The translations under genes and the position numbers were made by a program. From Raphanus sativus (Eukaryota > Streptophyta > Magnoliopsida > Brassicales > Brassicaceae), in contig NC_079515.1 of the NCBI RefSeq assembly GCF_000801105.2, positions 20,917,407-20,981,406 on the forward strand: a stretch of DNA of 64,000 nucleotides. The letters are read 5' to 3'. Positions 1-15,876 of this stretch are shown one piece after another; within the stretch, counting starts at the first letter, position 1; each line of letters begins with the position of its first letter. The notes under the pieces are model-generated. The model was not told where the DNA came from. It did not search any database and saw nothing but the letters and a program-made list of their open reading frames with translations.

Positions 1-1
1 A

Positions 2-3000
2 CTAGGGGAAGCCCGCGCTCCGCGCGGGAATTTGTTTTATTTTTTGTTTTTTTAATATTTTTAGCTTAAATGAACTTTTCTATAATTTATGAGAATCATT
101 ATTTTTTAAGTTGTTTTCTTAAAAAAAGTTTATCTCTTTTTCTGTTGGACGTTCGTTGTAAAAGATACACACGTCAGTTTCATATTCTAATAGTGGGAAT
201 TTTGGATATGAGTAACTTTGTGAAATTCTATAGGATAAAAATATATAAGGAATGAAAATAGTTGATTAGCAACTAACCTGTGTATTTAAGATTAGCTCAT
301 ACACCACATGAACTTCCTATGTAACACAGTGAAAATTGGATCACTCCTAATATCAGTGTTGGATTGATAAGGAGTTCTTAGAGTCTTATGTGAAACCTTC
401 CAGCTGAATAATTGTCATGAAAGTCATCGCCTCTCCACCAACACATGGCCAATGCACCTTTTTTCCTTGCAGTAGGATAACACCGGACTCCAACAATGTC
501 CCCGTCTTTTACCAGCAGTCTTAGGTGCGGAGCAATGAGAATATGTTTAGAGGAACCATTTGTACGGAAGAATCGACATAGTTTAGCCACTGAAGTGAAA
601 GAACACGATAATACATATTTTCCTCTAATTGCAAAGATAATTCACAAAAAAAATTCGTTAGGAACGGAAAGTTGATGGACACTCGGGAGTAGTCACTAAT
701 GCTCTACAAAACAATCAAGTGCTCCAGAAGTCATACTTTAAAACTTCTGAAGATAGCTTAATCTTAATCAAATGGAGAAGAAACAAAACATTCAACATTC
801 CTAGGCACACCAGAAAGTGATTAATACAAGTTTTCAAGTAGGAAGAAAACAAACTAAAACTAAAGTTCGACATAGCAGCAACCCATAATTAAAAAGTTTT
901 TGACTTTAGCGAAAAAGATTATTCAACTTAGAAACAGTTCATGTGCAAAATAAAAACTTTAGAAAAACCTACTTCAAGTAATAGACGTCTCAAGCTTGAT
1001 ATACTTTATGCGTTAGTAATCTGTTCACACCAAATTCTCGACCGTTGTGCATTCAAACATGGACCAACCAAAAAGACCGACTGTGAACAACTCACTTTCC
1101 CAAGGACACCGTAAAGCCCCGAGACTCATGTTAATAGCGGCGAAACGATGCCAATATTATCAAATGTCCTTCTTTCTTACAATAATTACAAACTGCAAAC
1201 CAAAAAAAAAAAAACCTTTCACTTATGATTCTTTCCTTGTAAAACAGAGAAGCCAAAACTTGTGTGCCTGAGCTTTAAAAGTTGTTGGTGGTGTATCATG
1301 TAGGAGGGTAATTTAAAAGAGTCCAACATCTTGTTTCGTAGTAAGCTGAAGAGCTGTTGGTTTCCAAGTACCGGTGAATTGTCCGCAATTTGGCGTAAGA
1401 TTTCTCTTATGGTGCTCTTGATTGTGGTGGTTGCCTGTAAAATAAAATTATCAAATCACTGGTATAAGCAAGTATATGGATGGCATGAGCAAGTAATGGA
1501 AAATAACATAAAAATCACTGCAATTGTTTTTTCTGTCAAATCACTGCAATTGTTTATGTTGCTATACTTTGTCAAATGAGAGAGCAAGATAGATGAGACA
1601 GCTATTTTACTTAAAACACGATCATAAAATAAAATATTTAAAATGTATGTTAGTTGCTGATGTGTCTATGGGACCTCGTTCTAATGTAACAAAAAAATCA
1701 AGTAGTTGCAGGGTCCAACATACCAAAGGACACCAACTGCATTGGTGTTACTGCAGGTTGCCAAGTAAAAGATGAGACCGTCCACTGAAGCTTCATTGTA
1801 CATATGAAGCAAGAGACATAGCACCAGCCTTTGTCCATATTAAATCCAATGACCTTCTTGGTGCAGACAAATTCAACCTCTACATTTTCCATTAACAGAA
1901 TCACATACAGAGTTTTTAAAATTCAAAATACAATCATACTAAAGATCATTGTACAACCTGGGGCTGGGAGTGAGGAATAACTCGTTTAGTTCAGCCTATG
2001 GTCACAGGCTCAACCTTGGAATAGCCCCTCAGCAGTGAAGCTGATGATGTGTTCCCAGTGTCTTAAGAGACCAGCCTGTAATGATGGACAGTAACCCGTC
2101 AGAGTATGTTGTGGATAATTCATAGAACAAACCAACTCTGGACGTAAAAATGAAAGAACTACCAAATACTTACTTGTAAAAATAGTTTTCCTCTGCATTA
2201 GTCTCCTTGTCGAAATAAAGTTGTCTCCTAGATGTGGCATTCAGGAACAGACGCCTGCAAATCAGTAGTGTTGTAAGTGTTCCAAGAAGTATTAGGGTCG
2301 ATCTCAGTAAAACAACATGGAGTATACGTGACAGAGTACCTCCTACTATTTGGGATTTATGCTATCCGTCCAGGTGGCTATGGAATGATACAGCATGTGA
2401 GTCAAACATACTCAACGTCCCAGAAACATCACTGCGAAGAGAAAAACAGTGTTAAGGAATGCTGAACATTTATTTTCTGAAAAGTTTCTATATGATTATG
2501 AAAGTGTGGGTGAGTTCGATATGGATTAGATACTTACCTATACGATTATGGAAGTGTGGTAGCCATGACACAGGCTTTTCCTTGTGAAGGGTCACTTATA
2601 ATACTTTTATAGATATGAGCTCAGCGATTACTACTGAAAAGGATTAACATTTAAAGATCTTAAAGGTTGCAATCGTGAGTCTATGAGAAACTGCTAGATC
2701 AAAGAGCCGTCATAATCATAATCTGACCAGACAAATGCAAAAGGCGTCATATATTAATTCAGCATGAGACTGCAGTTGAGATGGGAGGAATAAAGAGAAA
2801 GTTTTGATTTCATGGTAAGTTAATATTAAAAATCAGAAACCATTAAAACACAATTAGAGATCTATATAAGATCAAAAGCAGGTTTCCAAAGATGTTGAGG
2901 AAATTTTTAGACTGAAATCTGGAGAAATTCAAACCTGAAAACACACCGTCGAAGAGCGCTTGTTCTTTCTTCTGACACTGAAACCACAAACCCCAAGCTG

Positions 3001-3477
3001 AAAGTTCGTAGCAGTAGATCGAGAAACAAAAACTGCAAAAGAAAAAAAAAGCTCACCTTTTCTATATTCGAATCTCCACCATCTTCGAAGATCGGGACTC
3101 ACATTGATTAGAGATCGGGGTGATGGGGTAATGGAGGGTTGTTAGTTGATTATTCTGTAACTGGTATTATTTTGTATCATGAAGAAGAAGATGAAGAAGA
3201 AGATGAAAGAGCAATCTCGAAACCTTAATCGCCACGGGCTCTCGAGATGCGAGGATGAACAGACGCAGCGTTTCATCTAGGTGAAGCTGATATCTTATGG
3301 TATGGGCTCACGAAGAGAAGAAACAGTCCAACAAAAACTATAGCCCGAGTGAATAGAAGAACAGATTAAATGGAACGGTGCGTTTTGTAAAAGAGAACAG
3401 CTGTTGGCTCCTCCTTTCTCTATTTTCTGAGCTGGCAAGAGGAGAAGAGAGACACATTTTCTTTATATATATATAGA
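2..3477 (-). mobile_element. Helitron, probable, with gene-like interior (3' end at left edge)
   Basis: The window opens with A followed by CTAG and, 6 bases further in, a 7-bp GC-rich hairpin (CCCGCGC/GCGCGGG, 12-28). Read on the minus strand this is a canonical Helitron 3' end: hairpin, short spacer, CTAG, host T. The 5' end is less certain. The best candidate is the minus-strand TCTATATATATATAAAG that starts at 3477 with host A at 3478. The interior lacks a long reading frame. On the minus strand around 3250-3050 there is a pyrimidine-rich leader-like stretch ending in a good donor (AAAAG/GTGAGC), and an open frame of 70 codons lies at 590-378, so one or more gene pieces may have been captured. 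I could not identify the donor gene. The left end is well supported, the right end weakly. Confidence 0.5.
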
Positions 3478-5464
3478 TTATTCTGTCTTTTAGTTTGTTT
3501 CTTATTGGACCGTGACTATTTGTCAATTTTTTTCCACATATCTTATAGACCTCTATGGATATTTTGGTTGGTGTTGTGGAAATTGAAGAAGAATTTCAAG
3601 ATGTTATGCCATGTGGTATTGCTTTTGTGAACTACAAAATTCACTTCTCCTTAATCAATACCGAATAATAAACATCTCTGAAAAGTTCACGTTAGTGTTT
3701 TGAGTCAGATTCAAATACATGAAATTAAGCTTTATTCTTATATACCTTTGATCGCAGGTTTGTAGCAGTGAAGTGTATTGCTTATGGGAATATTGCACTA
3801 GAGTTTTTTGGAACTGACGCTAATGTTGTGCGGAATTCTTGGCGTATTGAATAGGGTTTAGGTATGTTACGAATGGAAGATTTTTGACACTTAAGGTCTA
3901 ACTGGTGACCAAGAAATGAAGATGAATAATGCATTCCTTAATGTTCCTAACAAATTTTACCATTCATTAGAAATAGTCATTCCTTTTCATTCTTTCTCAT
4001 TCCTTTTATTGTAGAGAATTAAAGAACAAATTTATTCTTCACTAAATTTGATATGGAATAACCATTCCTTATCATTCACATAATTTTATTCCCATCAATT
4101 CTTTTCCTTTTTGTTCCTACTATTCCCGATATGGTCACCAGTTAGACCCTTATTGTTTATATATTCATGATCATTGTAGTAATAATCTATTTGTACTACA
4201 TATGTAGGTAGCTTGAACCATGTGATTACCATTGATGGGTTCTAAAGAATTTTATTTGAGCCTGAAATTTCAGAAATACAAGTATTCTGATCCAAGTAAT
4301 AACATTCAATTTTTTAATATATATATAATAACTTCATTGTTTCTTGCTTTTTCTTCTCAGCTAATAGATGACCTTACAACTTGAAAATTATTTACAGAAT
4401 TCCAAAAGCAGTACTGAAGACAGAGAGGAACATGTGAAGTATCGATTTAGTTATTCATATTGCTTTTGTTGATTTTTAATGTGGAAACGTACTGTATGGA
4501 AGTTTTATTTTGTGTTCAAAAAAGTTTTCTTTCAGTCTTAATTATGATTTTATGTAAACCAAACTAAATTTACTATGTTGTGCTCTGTATAAAAATAATT
4601 CTGGAGTCTTAATTAAGAAAATCTGACACTAACCTCGCAGTCGGTAGCCAGACATGCCCTGATAAAGATATCATGTAATGGCAACACATGTATGAGACTC
4701 TGTTTTTAGAAATTGTGCTTCGAATAATTGTATACATCCTTTCTAAGACTTAGATTGTAAGACACTACGTACTCTCTTTTCCTGGAATTAGAGGAAATTT
4801 AATTTAATTGGTAAACATGTGATGAGAAAGATAAAACCCGACGTTTGAACTTAACATATGAAACGTGAAAAAATTATTAAAAAGGAAATATAAGGACATA
4901 AAGATCGTGAACTTATCTATTTTATAAGACTAGGCATTTTACTAACCATATGCAGTAGTAAAAATTTTATATTTAAAACATATTTAAAATAACATTATAT
5001 TACTATTAAATATTTTATTATTTTTATCAATATTATAATATAAATTTTGCTTTAATTGAACATAAAATTAAGATAAAATAATAATTTTTGTTTAATTTTA
5101 AATTATACTTAAGAATATATATGTATATATTTAAAATTATAATCTTAGATAGATTTTTATCTATTTCTTTTGGATAAAATATATTAAATTAATTTATATT
5201 AAATTAATTAAAAATTGATATAAATCTGAATAATTATCGAAAATTACAAATGAACAGTAATTTTAGAATCTTTAGATATATAAAAAGAACAGTAATCTAA
5301 TTGACACATCATTCATTCTATACTGGAATAAACACAAAGTTGAACTTGTGACTCCAACGCACAATATTTTAATATGAATTGGTATAAATTATATTTATAC
5401 CTTGGAAATTGTATTTATACAAAATTATCATTTTTATCTTAGGTAAAGCCTAATAATATGTGTA
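3478..5464. other. Gene-free AT-rich interval
   Basis: No coding exon was recognised on either strand. It holds one inverted-repeat element (3893-4151, listed separately). A very AT-rich part at 4950-5300 is made almost entirely of A and T. The right boundary is the end of the Helitron at 5465. Confidence 0.6.
3893..4151. mobile_element. Small inverted-repeat element (MITE-like)
   Basis: The left end AAGGTCTAACTGGTGACCA is mirrored at the right end, TGGTCACCAGTTAGACCCTT, with a single one-base difference over about 19 bases. The 259-bp interior has no coding capacity and repeats CATTCC-type words. No clear target duplication is visible, so the superfamily is left open. Confidence 0.6.
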
Positions 5465-6809
5465 CTAGATGATAACCCGCGCCTTGCGCGGGATGAACTT
5501 TTTTTTAAATATGTTGTATTTAAATAAATAATATATTTTTTTGTTATCAATAATTTTTTTTACATTTGATTAGGGATGACATATGGATAGGTATCATTTG
5601 GTTTGGTTAGGTTCGGTTTGGATCTTTGCAAATTTGGTTCGAATCTTTATATGTTCAATTTGGTTTTAGATTCAGATAACCCATTTAATTTTTTAAAAAC
5701 TTAAAAGTTCATATATACTTTAAATTTCTCAAAACATAAAAATAAAGATAATATGTTACATATAAATTTGAATAATGTATACCAAAATACTTAAATTTAA
5801 CATAAAAATTGGTTTAACTTAAATATTTGGATAGAAAATGAATAGATATTTTCAGTATTTTGGTATTTTGAGTAATGTTTAGTTATTTTAAATATATAAT
5901 TTTTACTATTTTTATATATTTCTAAATATTTTGGACAATTTAAAAACATCTTAAGTATTTTGTTTATTTCTTTGAGATATTAATTTTTTTAAATAATATA
6001 TTTAAGTATATAAATTTGATTCGAATATACTCAGATACCCAAAATATTTTGGTCCGAATCGGGTTCGGTTCTGGTTTTTAGATACCAAAATTTTAAACAT
6101 GTTCAGATATCTAACCAAATTGATTAAAGTTCTATACTATTTTGTATATTGGATTTGGTTCGGTTATTTGGATTCGGATTTTTTTCCCAACCATATATTT
6201 TTTTACTGTAACCAAATTTTAAATGAAAGTGACGATGGTTCATACTGATTTTGGGTATGCAACAATTTTTAAACCAAAACACTTTCTTTTATATACGTGA
6301 TTTATTTAGTTAATCATTAAAAAAATGTTCAAGACCCATTAAAAACGATAGGCTGAACTGAAAAAAAGTTACTATTGATCACAAAATTTTCAATGTGAGG
6401 CTTGTACCATTTTTAGTAATTTATAATCGTTTTAAAAAATTCGAAATACAACATATAAGAAAAAATATAATTTTTTTTTATTATAATGTGATTGTTTAAT
6501 TTATTTTAACAAATAAAATTAAACGAAAAGTATAGAGGATAAAAAATTATTATTAAATCTTTATTATTCATAATCATTAATGGTGATATATATGTCAATC
6601 ATATTAGGAAGTTCCGTAGCTTTTATTTAAGGAAACAACAGAGAATATTCTTTTGTATATTAATAATTGATTTAATAGTTATTTAATAAAAACTATAATA
6701 TATGTGTAGATTGACCAACTTATTTCTCTAACAATCTTCAGAATAATTCTCATGATGACACGTGGCTACCAAACAATATTACAATGTTTCAGGATTAATA
6801 TATAGGGGA
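5465..6809 (-). mobile_element. Non-autonomous Helitron, family 1
   Basis: Left boundary: host A at 5464, then CTAG, then a 7-bp hairpin (CCCGCGC-CTT-GCGCGGG, 5476-5492), the minus-strand 3' end. Right boundary: minus-strand TCCCCTATATATTAATCC beginning at 6809 and preceded by host A (complement of T6810). The same two ends recur at 25199-26262. The interior is AT-rich with blocks of GGTTCGG/GGTTTGG, is non-coding, and is 1345 bp long. Insertion between A and T without a target duplication fits Helitron rolling-circle insertion. Confidence 0.85.
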
Positions 6810-7130
6810 TATAACTATTTTACAACTCAAACAATACAAACTTTCTATAAAAAAAAGTTATTGGCCACAAGTAAATTTGAAATTATTATGTAAAATTTAA
6901 ATGCATATTATTTATTTTATATATTCTCATCCCGCGCACCCTAGTTCTAATTTAACAGAATAGATAAAGGACCCGGGTTTGTTAGTAGGAGCCGGTCAGT
7001 TTACGTACTGAGACGGCCGACTTATCCTTAACCGGGGGAGATAATAACCGACATTCGAATGACGAAAGTACCCCCACAGATCTAATAAGAAAGAAAATAA
7101 TATCTAAACCCTATATATATATTGTAGCAA
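6810..7130 (+). promoter_or_regulatory. Upstream region of the CACTIN gene
   Basis: A short interval between a Helitron and the CACTIN leader. It carries a telo-box-like AAACCCTA at 7106-7113 that overlaps an alternating TATATATATA (7112-7121), which would serve as the TATA element. A GC-richer part at 6985-7060 lies just upstream. The Helitron ends about 300 bp before the presumed transcription start and could have displaced distal promoter sequence. Confidence 0.4.
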
Positions 7131-7433
7131 CGTCGCATCGATGCGGGGGAGGAGAAGTCTCCACCGTCGCCACTGAATTCAGATCCAACCAACTAGGTAT
7201 GCTATTTATTACCTCTTCTCTCTCTCTCTCTCTTATACGCTTCTGCATATGCTTAGATTCCCTTACTGCTGGGGGGTGGAGCCTTGTCTTTTCGTTACTT
7301 GAAATCGTTTTTAGCCAAACAAATCGTGTGGTCTTGGATTAGGTTTTCTGAGTGTTTCTACTCTCGTTTGTTTTTTTCTCGTTCTTATGCATCAATCAAC
7401 TGTCTATCTTTTCGATTTCAATTGTTATCATCG

Positions 7434-7525
7434 AATTGGTTAATTTAGCTTTTTTTTTTTGCTAAAAAAAAAAAAAAAAAAAAAAAAAACTAAATTAACC
7501 AATTCGAATTGGTTAATTTAGCTTC
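7434..7525. repeat. Foldback and poly(A) tract in the CACTIN 5'UTR intron
   Basis: The word CGAATTGGTTAATTTAGCT occurs at about 7432, then again inverted and direct around 7490-7525. A T-run and an A-run of about 26 bases lie between, so the stretch can fold into a long A/T hairpin. It lies inside the intron that interrupts the leader. Confidence 0.7.
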
Positions 7526-7639
7526 GTTTTGTTTTTAATGGAGAATTTTTTGTTTTAGGGTTTAAGACGTTCCTCTCTTTTGAATATTGCAATGTTAAAG
7601 GTATTCTTTTTTTTTGACAGCGTGGTTACTTTTCAAAGT

Positions 7640-10496
7640 ATGGGATCGAGTGGGAGAGATAAACACAAGAAGAAGAAGCGGAGAGATGAATCCGAGTCTG
7701 ACTCTGATGATTTGTCTCCTCCCAGGAGAAGGAAGGGAAGCAGCAGCAGCAGTCGTCGACGCGCTCGTTCGAGTGATGATTCCTCTGATAGCGATGATGG
7801 TGGACGGAAGAGTAAGAAGAGAAGTTCGTCTAAGAAGCCCTCTGAGGAAGAAATAAAGGAGTATATGGCTAAAAAGGCTCAGAAGAAGGCATTACGTGCA
7901 GCAAAGAAGCTCAAGACTCACTCCGTCTCTGGCTACTCCAACGATTCAAACCCATTTGGGGATTCCAACCTCACCGAGACCTTTGTGTGGCGCAAGAAAA
8001 TCGAGAAAGATGTTCACCACGGAGTGCCCTTGGACGAGTTCTCCGTCAAAGCTGAGAAGAGAAGACGCGGGGAGAGGATGACGGAGGTTGAAAAGGTTAA
8101 GAAGAGGAGAGAAGAGCGGGCAGTGGAGAAGGCTCGTCACGAGGAAGAAATGGCGTTGCTGGCTAGAGAACGTGCTCGGGCTGAGTTTCAAGATTGGGAG
8201 AAGAAGGAGGACGAGTTCCATTTCGATCAGAGCAAGGTCAGGTCAGAGATCAGACTGCGTGAAGGACGGCTGAAGCCAATCGACGTCCTCTGCAAGCACT
8301 TGGATGGTTCTGATGATATGGATATCGAGCTCAGTGAACCTTACATGGTTTTCAAGGTATTTACAGAGGCTTATGCTCCATATTGTGATTAAGCATTTTC
8401 AGTTTGGTCTTTACTTTCGTGTTCCTTGTTCAGTTCCATGACATTTTCAGTCTTTAGAACTAGTTGGGTTGTGGGGAGATAAAAAAACTTGAGATTAGAT
8501 AAGTTACTGCGCAATTCTAAGCCATTAGAATGTTGAGATAGCTCCTATGTTGGTGTCTCTTATACATGTTAGTATGTTACCAACCTATGCATAATCTAAC
8601 TACCCCAAAAAAACCTTTATAAGCTCAGCATAGACAACCTCTGTAGTGTTCGCTGTTTTTTTCTTCAGATTGTTGTGATACTTTTGAATAAAGTAGACGT
8701 ACTCATGACATGTGTGATGCAGGGACTCACTGTTAAAGATATGGAAGAGCTTCGCGATGATATCAAAATGTATCTGGATTCAGATCGGGCAACTCCAACA
8801 CGCGTACAGTATTGGGAGGTATTTTCTTCAACGTGTCTATGATGTGATTGTGCACGTATGGAATTTTGATATCCTCTACGGACCCTTATACTGTCTCTTT
8901 TTGATGGTTGATTATAATTCTTTGTTCTTTGTTTCATGCTGTTACATGTATGCTTAATACCATTGGACTTTTCCAGGCACTTATTGTGGTTTGCGATTGG
9001 GAGTTAGCTGAAGCTCGTAAAAGGGATGCCTTGGGTCGAGCTAGAGTTAGAGGGGAGGAGCCTCCTGCTGAATTGCTAGCTCAAGAGAGGGGACTACACG
9101 CTGGTGTTGAAGCTGACGTGAGGAAACTTCTTGATGGGAAGACTCACTCGGAGCTTCTAGAACTGCAGTTGGACATTGAGTCCCAGCTGCGTTCTGGGTC
9201 AGCCAAAGTAGTAGAGTATTGGGAAGCGGTTCTAAAACGCCTCGATATATACAAGGCAAAGGTATTTACTTATGGATGATCTTATGGTGTTAGATTTTGA
9301 AAACAAGAGGGTTTTTTTTTCTTTCCGCATAGTCACTGACTATATTGATGTTTAAATAGGCTTGCTTGAAGGAAATACACGCTGAGATGCTGAGGAGACA
9401 TCTACATCGCCTGGAGCAACTTTCAGAGGGTGAAGAAGATGTAGAAGTTAACCATCATCGCTTAGCACCTGTGATGGAAGAAGACGAGGAGGAGATGAAC
9501 GATAGAAATCTTTCAGATGCTGAAGAAGCATTCTCTCCGGAGCCTATTATGGAAGAGGAGGAGGAAGAAGAAGCTGATGTGGAAGCAGAAGCGGCTGGTT
9601 CGTTTTCGCCAGAGCTCATGCACGGTGATGATCGTGAAGAAGCAATCGACCCCGAGGAAGACAAGAAGCTACTGGTACACTTTAACTTATTCCTACAATC
9701 ATCTTTTACCCTTGAATTATTGTCATCGATACTTTTTCTGACCTAAAATATGATTCATGGCTATAACAGGAAATGAAGCGGATGGTTGTGATGGAGAAAC
9801 AGAAGAAGCGGATCAAAGAAGCTATGGACTCTAAACCAGCACCTGCGGAAGATAACTTTAAGGTTAAAGCAATGAAAGCAATGGGAGCAATGGAGGAAGG
9901 TGATGCTGTGTTTGGCTCTAATGCTGAAGTGAACCTTGATTCTGAGGTATCCCTTTTTGCTAATTAATCTTGTCTATCCCTTTCTTCTCAAAGTGGAAAT
10001 ATTGAAAAACTTCTGTCTCCTTATAGGTATACTGGTGGCATGACAAGTACCGGCCAAGAAAACCGAAGTATTTCAACAGAGTTCACACGGGTTACGAGTG
10101 GAACAAGTATAACCAAACGCACTATGATCACGACAACCCGCCTCCAAAGATCGTTCAAGGGTACAAGTTTAACATCTTCTACCCGGATTTGGTGGATAAG
10201 ATCAAGGCTCCCACTTACACTATAGAAAAAGATGGGACAAGCGCTGAAACTTGTATGATCCGGTTCCATGCTGGTCCACCTTATGAAGACATTGTAAGTA
10301 CTCAGAACCATCACCCCTGGTTTTATTTCATCATTGTGTTATCGTGGTGTGATCAAAATATGTTCTTGTTTTGCAGGCGTTCCGTATTGTGAATAAAGAA
10401 TGGGAGTATTCTCACAAGAAGGGTTTCAAATGCACGTTTGAGCGTGGGATTCTGCACTTGTACATCAACTTTAAACGACATCGTTACAGGCGATAA
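7640..10496 (+). CDS. CTN: Cactin, splicing-associated nuclear protein
   Basis: Exons 7640-8356, 8723-8818, 8977-9261, 9360-9674, 9770-9946, 10027-10293 and 10377-10496 give 658 aa in one frame. The ATG at 7640 opens MGSSGRDKHKKKKR, the usual basic start. A 5'UTR intron is probable (donor AG/GTATGC near 7195, acceptor TTTGACAG at 7620), so the in-frame TTG upstream is not the start. The N-terminus is Lys/Ser/Asp-rich and low complexity, followed by a helical conserved middle (WRKKIEKDVHHG onward), an acidic Glu-rich linker (exon 4), and the C-terminal cactin domain with YWWHDKYRPRKPKYFNR and the final KCTFERGILHLYINFKRHRY. Cactin proteins bind the spliceosome and act in pre-mRNA splicing in the nucleus, and the plant gene is needed for embryogenesis. 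The length matches the plant family (about 670 aa). Nothing looks broken. Confidence 0.95.
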
Positions 10497-11118
10497 ACTC
10501 ATCGGAGTTTGGACGGAGACTACTACGAAGTTGGCAGTTGTAATACTTTGGCAGGTGTTTTGTTTGTAACAAAAGGGCGATACATAGTATTATGTTGGAC
10601 TGTTTTTCATTAAAATCATTATCAAACATAACAGAGTAGACATCAGTTTTGCCAATGTGACGAGTTCAAAAACTTAAATGCTTGCTAACAAAATGTGATG
10701 TTGATTATTTGCTAACAAAATCTGGAGTTGGTGAACGTGTAATTACTTCTTAAGGTGATTTATCAGTTTACGTGGAGAAATTGGTGTAGTCGTGTAGACA
10801 TGTGAATGTGAGTTGTCTCGTGAAATTGTTTAGGTTGAGATTTCAACATTATGTTATGCTTATAAAAAAGATTATGTTGGTATCAGACTCGAGTAGTGGA
10901 GTAGAAGTTATTATACAATCTTTTCATCTCCGTCTTTTTTTTCTCCAAGCTCAAGAGAGCAAATCAGGGTCATTAACCAGAGTTTCTCGATCCGAGTAAA
11001 TTATAAATGGAACTAGTGAAGAATTTTTTTGGGGCTCAACATCAGATTTCATTATCCAACAAAGAGTGACACTATTATTAGAGCTCAAAAGATTTAAGAG
11101 CTAGTTGATTAAGATCAA
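10497..11118. other. CACTIN 3' flank and intergenic DNA
   Basis: It contains the probable CACTIN 3'UTR and then AT-rich sequence without recognised coding content. It ends at host A (11118) next to the Helitron beginning at 11119. Confidence 0.5.
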
Positions 11119-12175
11119 CTAGATCTTGACCCGTGCGACCGCACGGGTATTAATTTTCAGTTTTAGTTTTTATTTATTTATACTAAATAGTATATTTATA
11201 ATATTTGATCATTTTATATTGACTAAGCTAGGGATGAGTATTTAGGTATCCACTCGAATTCGGTTAAAATCTATTCGGGTTTGAGATTTTTGAGTTTAAA
11301 AACTCTAGCTCTATTCGGGTATTTATAAGCTTTGGTTCCGATTTGATTTGGATCTTTGCGGGTTTGATAACCCGTTTAAACTATTTTTAATTTTTTTTTA
11401 AATTTATATATATTTAAATATCGTTAAATCTAAAAAAATATATAACATGTAAATTTGAGTAATGTAAGCTAAAGTACGTAAATTAAAAATTAAAATAGGT
11501 TTAACTTGAATATTTGGATGAAGAATAAATATATATTTTAATTTTTTTTGGTGTTTTGATTATTGTTTATATACTTTAGATGTTTACTTTTGACTATTTT
11601 TATATTTCAAATATTTTAAACAACTTAAAATAGCTTATATTTTGGATATTAACTCGAAAAATAGCTAACATATTGAAGTATATAAATATGATTTAAATAT
11701 ATTCGAATATCTGAAATATTTCGATCGGATAAGGTTTAGTTATGGTTCTCTAGATACCAAAATGGTAAATCTGTTTGGATATTATCTAGTTTCGGTTCAA
11801 ATTTGGTAATATTTTTTTGTTTAGATTTGTTCAATGAAGAGTTGATATTATAATTTCCATTAATTGTTTGTCCAATAAAAATATTTTTTTTTTGAATTTG
11901 ACACTGATTTAATTGAGAAGTTAATGAAGTGTATTTAATTCAAATTTAATTTTTAAAAACACATTAATGTAAGTGGAAAAGACAAAGCATTAAAATATGA
12001 AGTATTATTTAATTGTGTATTTAATTCAAATTTAATTTTGGAAAACACATTAATCAAAGTGGAAAAGACAGTATTAAAATAAGAAATAATATTTAATGTC
12101 AGTGGCATGGAAGTGTAAATAAAACTGAAAACTAAGGGTTATTTTATATGGGTACTTCTCTTTTAATAATATAGA
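11119..12175 (-). mobile_element. Non-autonomous Helitron, family 2
   Basis: Host A at 11118, CTAG at 11119-11122, then a perfect 7-bp hairpin CCCGTGC-GACC-GCACGGG (11130-11147), the minus-strand 3' end. The minus-strand 5' end TCTATATTATTAAAAGAG starts at 12175 and is preceded by host A. Length 1057 bp. The interior has GGATGAGTATTTAGGTATCC and TTCGGGT blocks and a near-duplicate of about 70 bp (around 11930-12080). A second copy with the same ends, in plus orientation, is at 56770-57743. Confidence 0.85.
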
Positions 12176-12886
12176 TATATGATTTTTTATATAAAATCAT
12201 ATATTTCTGATAAAAGATAAATAATTAATGATAGTTGTTCCAAATCGTAGTTGACGTGTCGACAATTACATGGCAATGTCGTATATCTCTATTTTCCTCT
12301 TTATATAATAAAACTCTATCTGCCGACAAATAAAAAATTAATGAAAATTGTCTGTTTTTTCTTTCTTGAGTCTCTCCGTTTTGTAAAAAAATAGCCTGGT
12401 CCTAATAATGTCAGTGAGAAACAGAAAGCCAACGGAAAAAACCACAAAAATGTCACAAAAAGTCTCTCTCTTTTCCCTTTCATCTTTAATTATCCCAAGC
12501 TTATTTGTATTAATAATAAAAATAATTATTACAGAACTTTTTTTTTAAGTTGGAGCGAAACACTGACGTGTTGCCAACTTTGCCGGGTCAAATCCAGCTA
12601 AAAGTTACGACTTTACGTTTGATGAATGAGGTTAGTTTGAATCATCCTGATCAAACCAGAGTTTTCAAATAGCTAACCGATTTGCGTTACATTGAGAAAC
12701 AATCTAAGCCTGCGGGGCCCTCTAAGGATTTTTCGAAAATCGAGATTTCGACCCACGAGGGTTTGTCGTCGTTGATGGCGAAATTAAGTAACGCCCCCTC
12801 CCTGTATAAAACAAACAAGAAAGCAGTTGAGAGTTGTCTTCTGAATTTTAGAAGTGTCTGAAACTTTTTTGCAGAGAAATAAATCA
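12176..12886 (+). promoter_or_regulatory. Upstream region of the casein kinase gene
   Basis: Non-coding. TTTTTTGCAG at 12865-12874, just before AGAAATAAATCAATGG, looks like a splice acceptor, so a 5'UTR intron is likely and the first leader exon should lie between about 12600 and 12800. No other gene was seen. Confidence 0.4.
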
Positions 12887-15487
<2,601 letters not shown>

Positions 15488-15876
15488 GAATTTTTTAAAG
15501 AGGGACATTTATACAAACGAACCAAGTAAAACACAAAACAAATGTAAGAGAAGATATGTTTAAGATATACAGTACAAACGATTTATAAATAGTTTAAACC
15601 AGTTGTTGTTGGTTATGTATGATGTAAAAACACTTTTGGCACAGAGCTTTAGGGGCTATGTATAGGATGAAAATTTATGATTCAAGGAAGTAGAAGTGTT
15701 CACCATCTTTATTATTACAAACAAAAACTAGCCAAGAGGACAACAAGACGAATTCTGAGTTGTTGGGCTTTTCTAGGCCGGATAGAGTAAGTGCAGTGGC
15801 ATTGATATTGGGTTTCAAGAACATGTACAAGCAACAAGCCCAGTTCGATTTTACAAAAAAATAAAAAAAAATTAAG

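Noticed and set aside
378..590. 70-codon minus-strand frame as a real gene
   Set aside because: It looks protein-like in part, but no family was recognised and no flanking exons join. Kept only as possible captured sequence in the left Helitron.
9455..9664. Ser-rich minus-strand frame within CACTIN exon 4
   Set aside because: It is a mirror of the Glu-rich coding sequence on the plus strand, with no independent signals.
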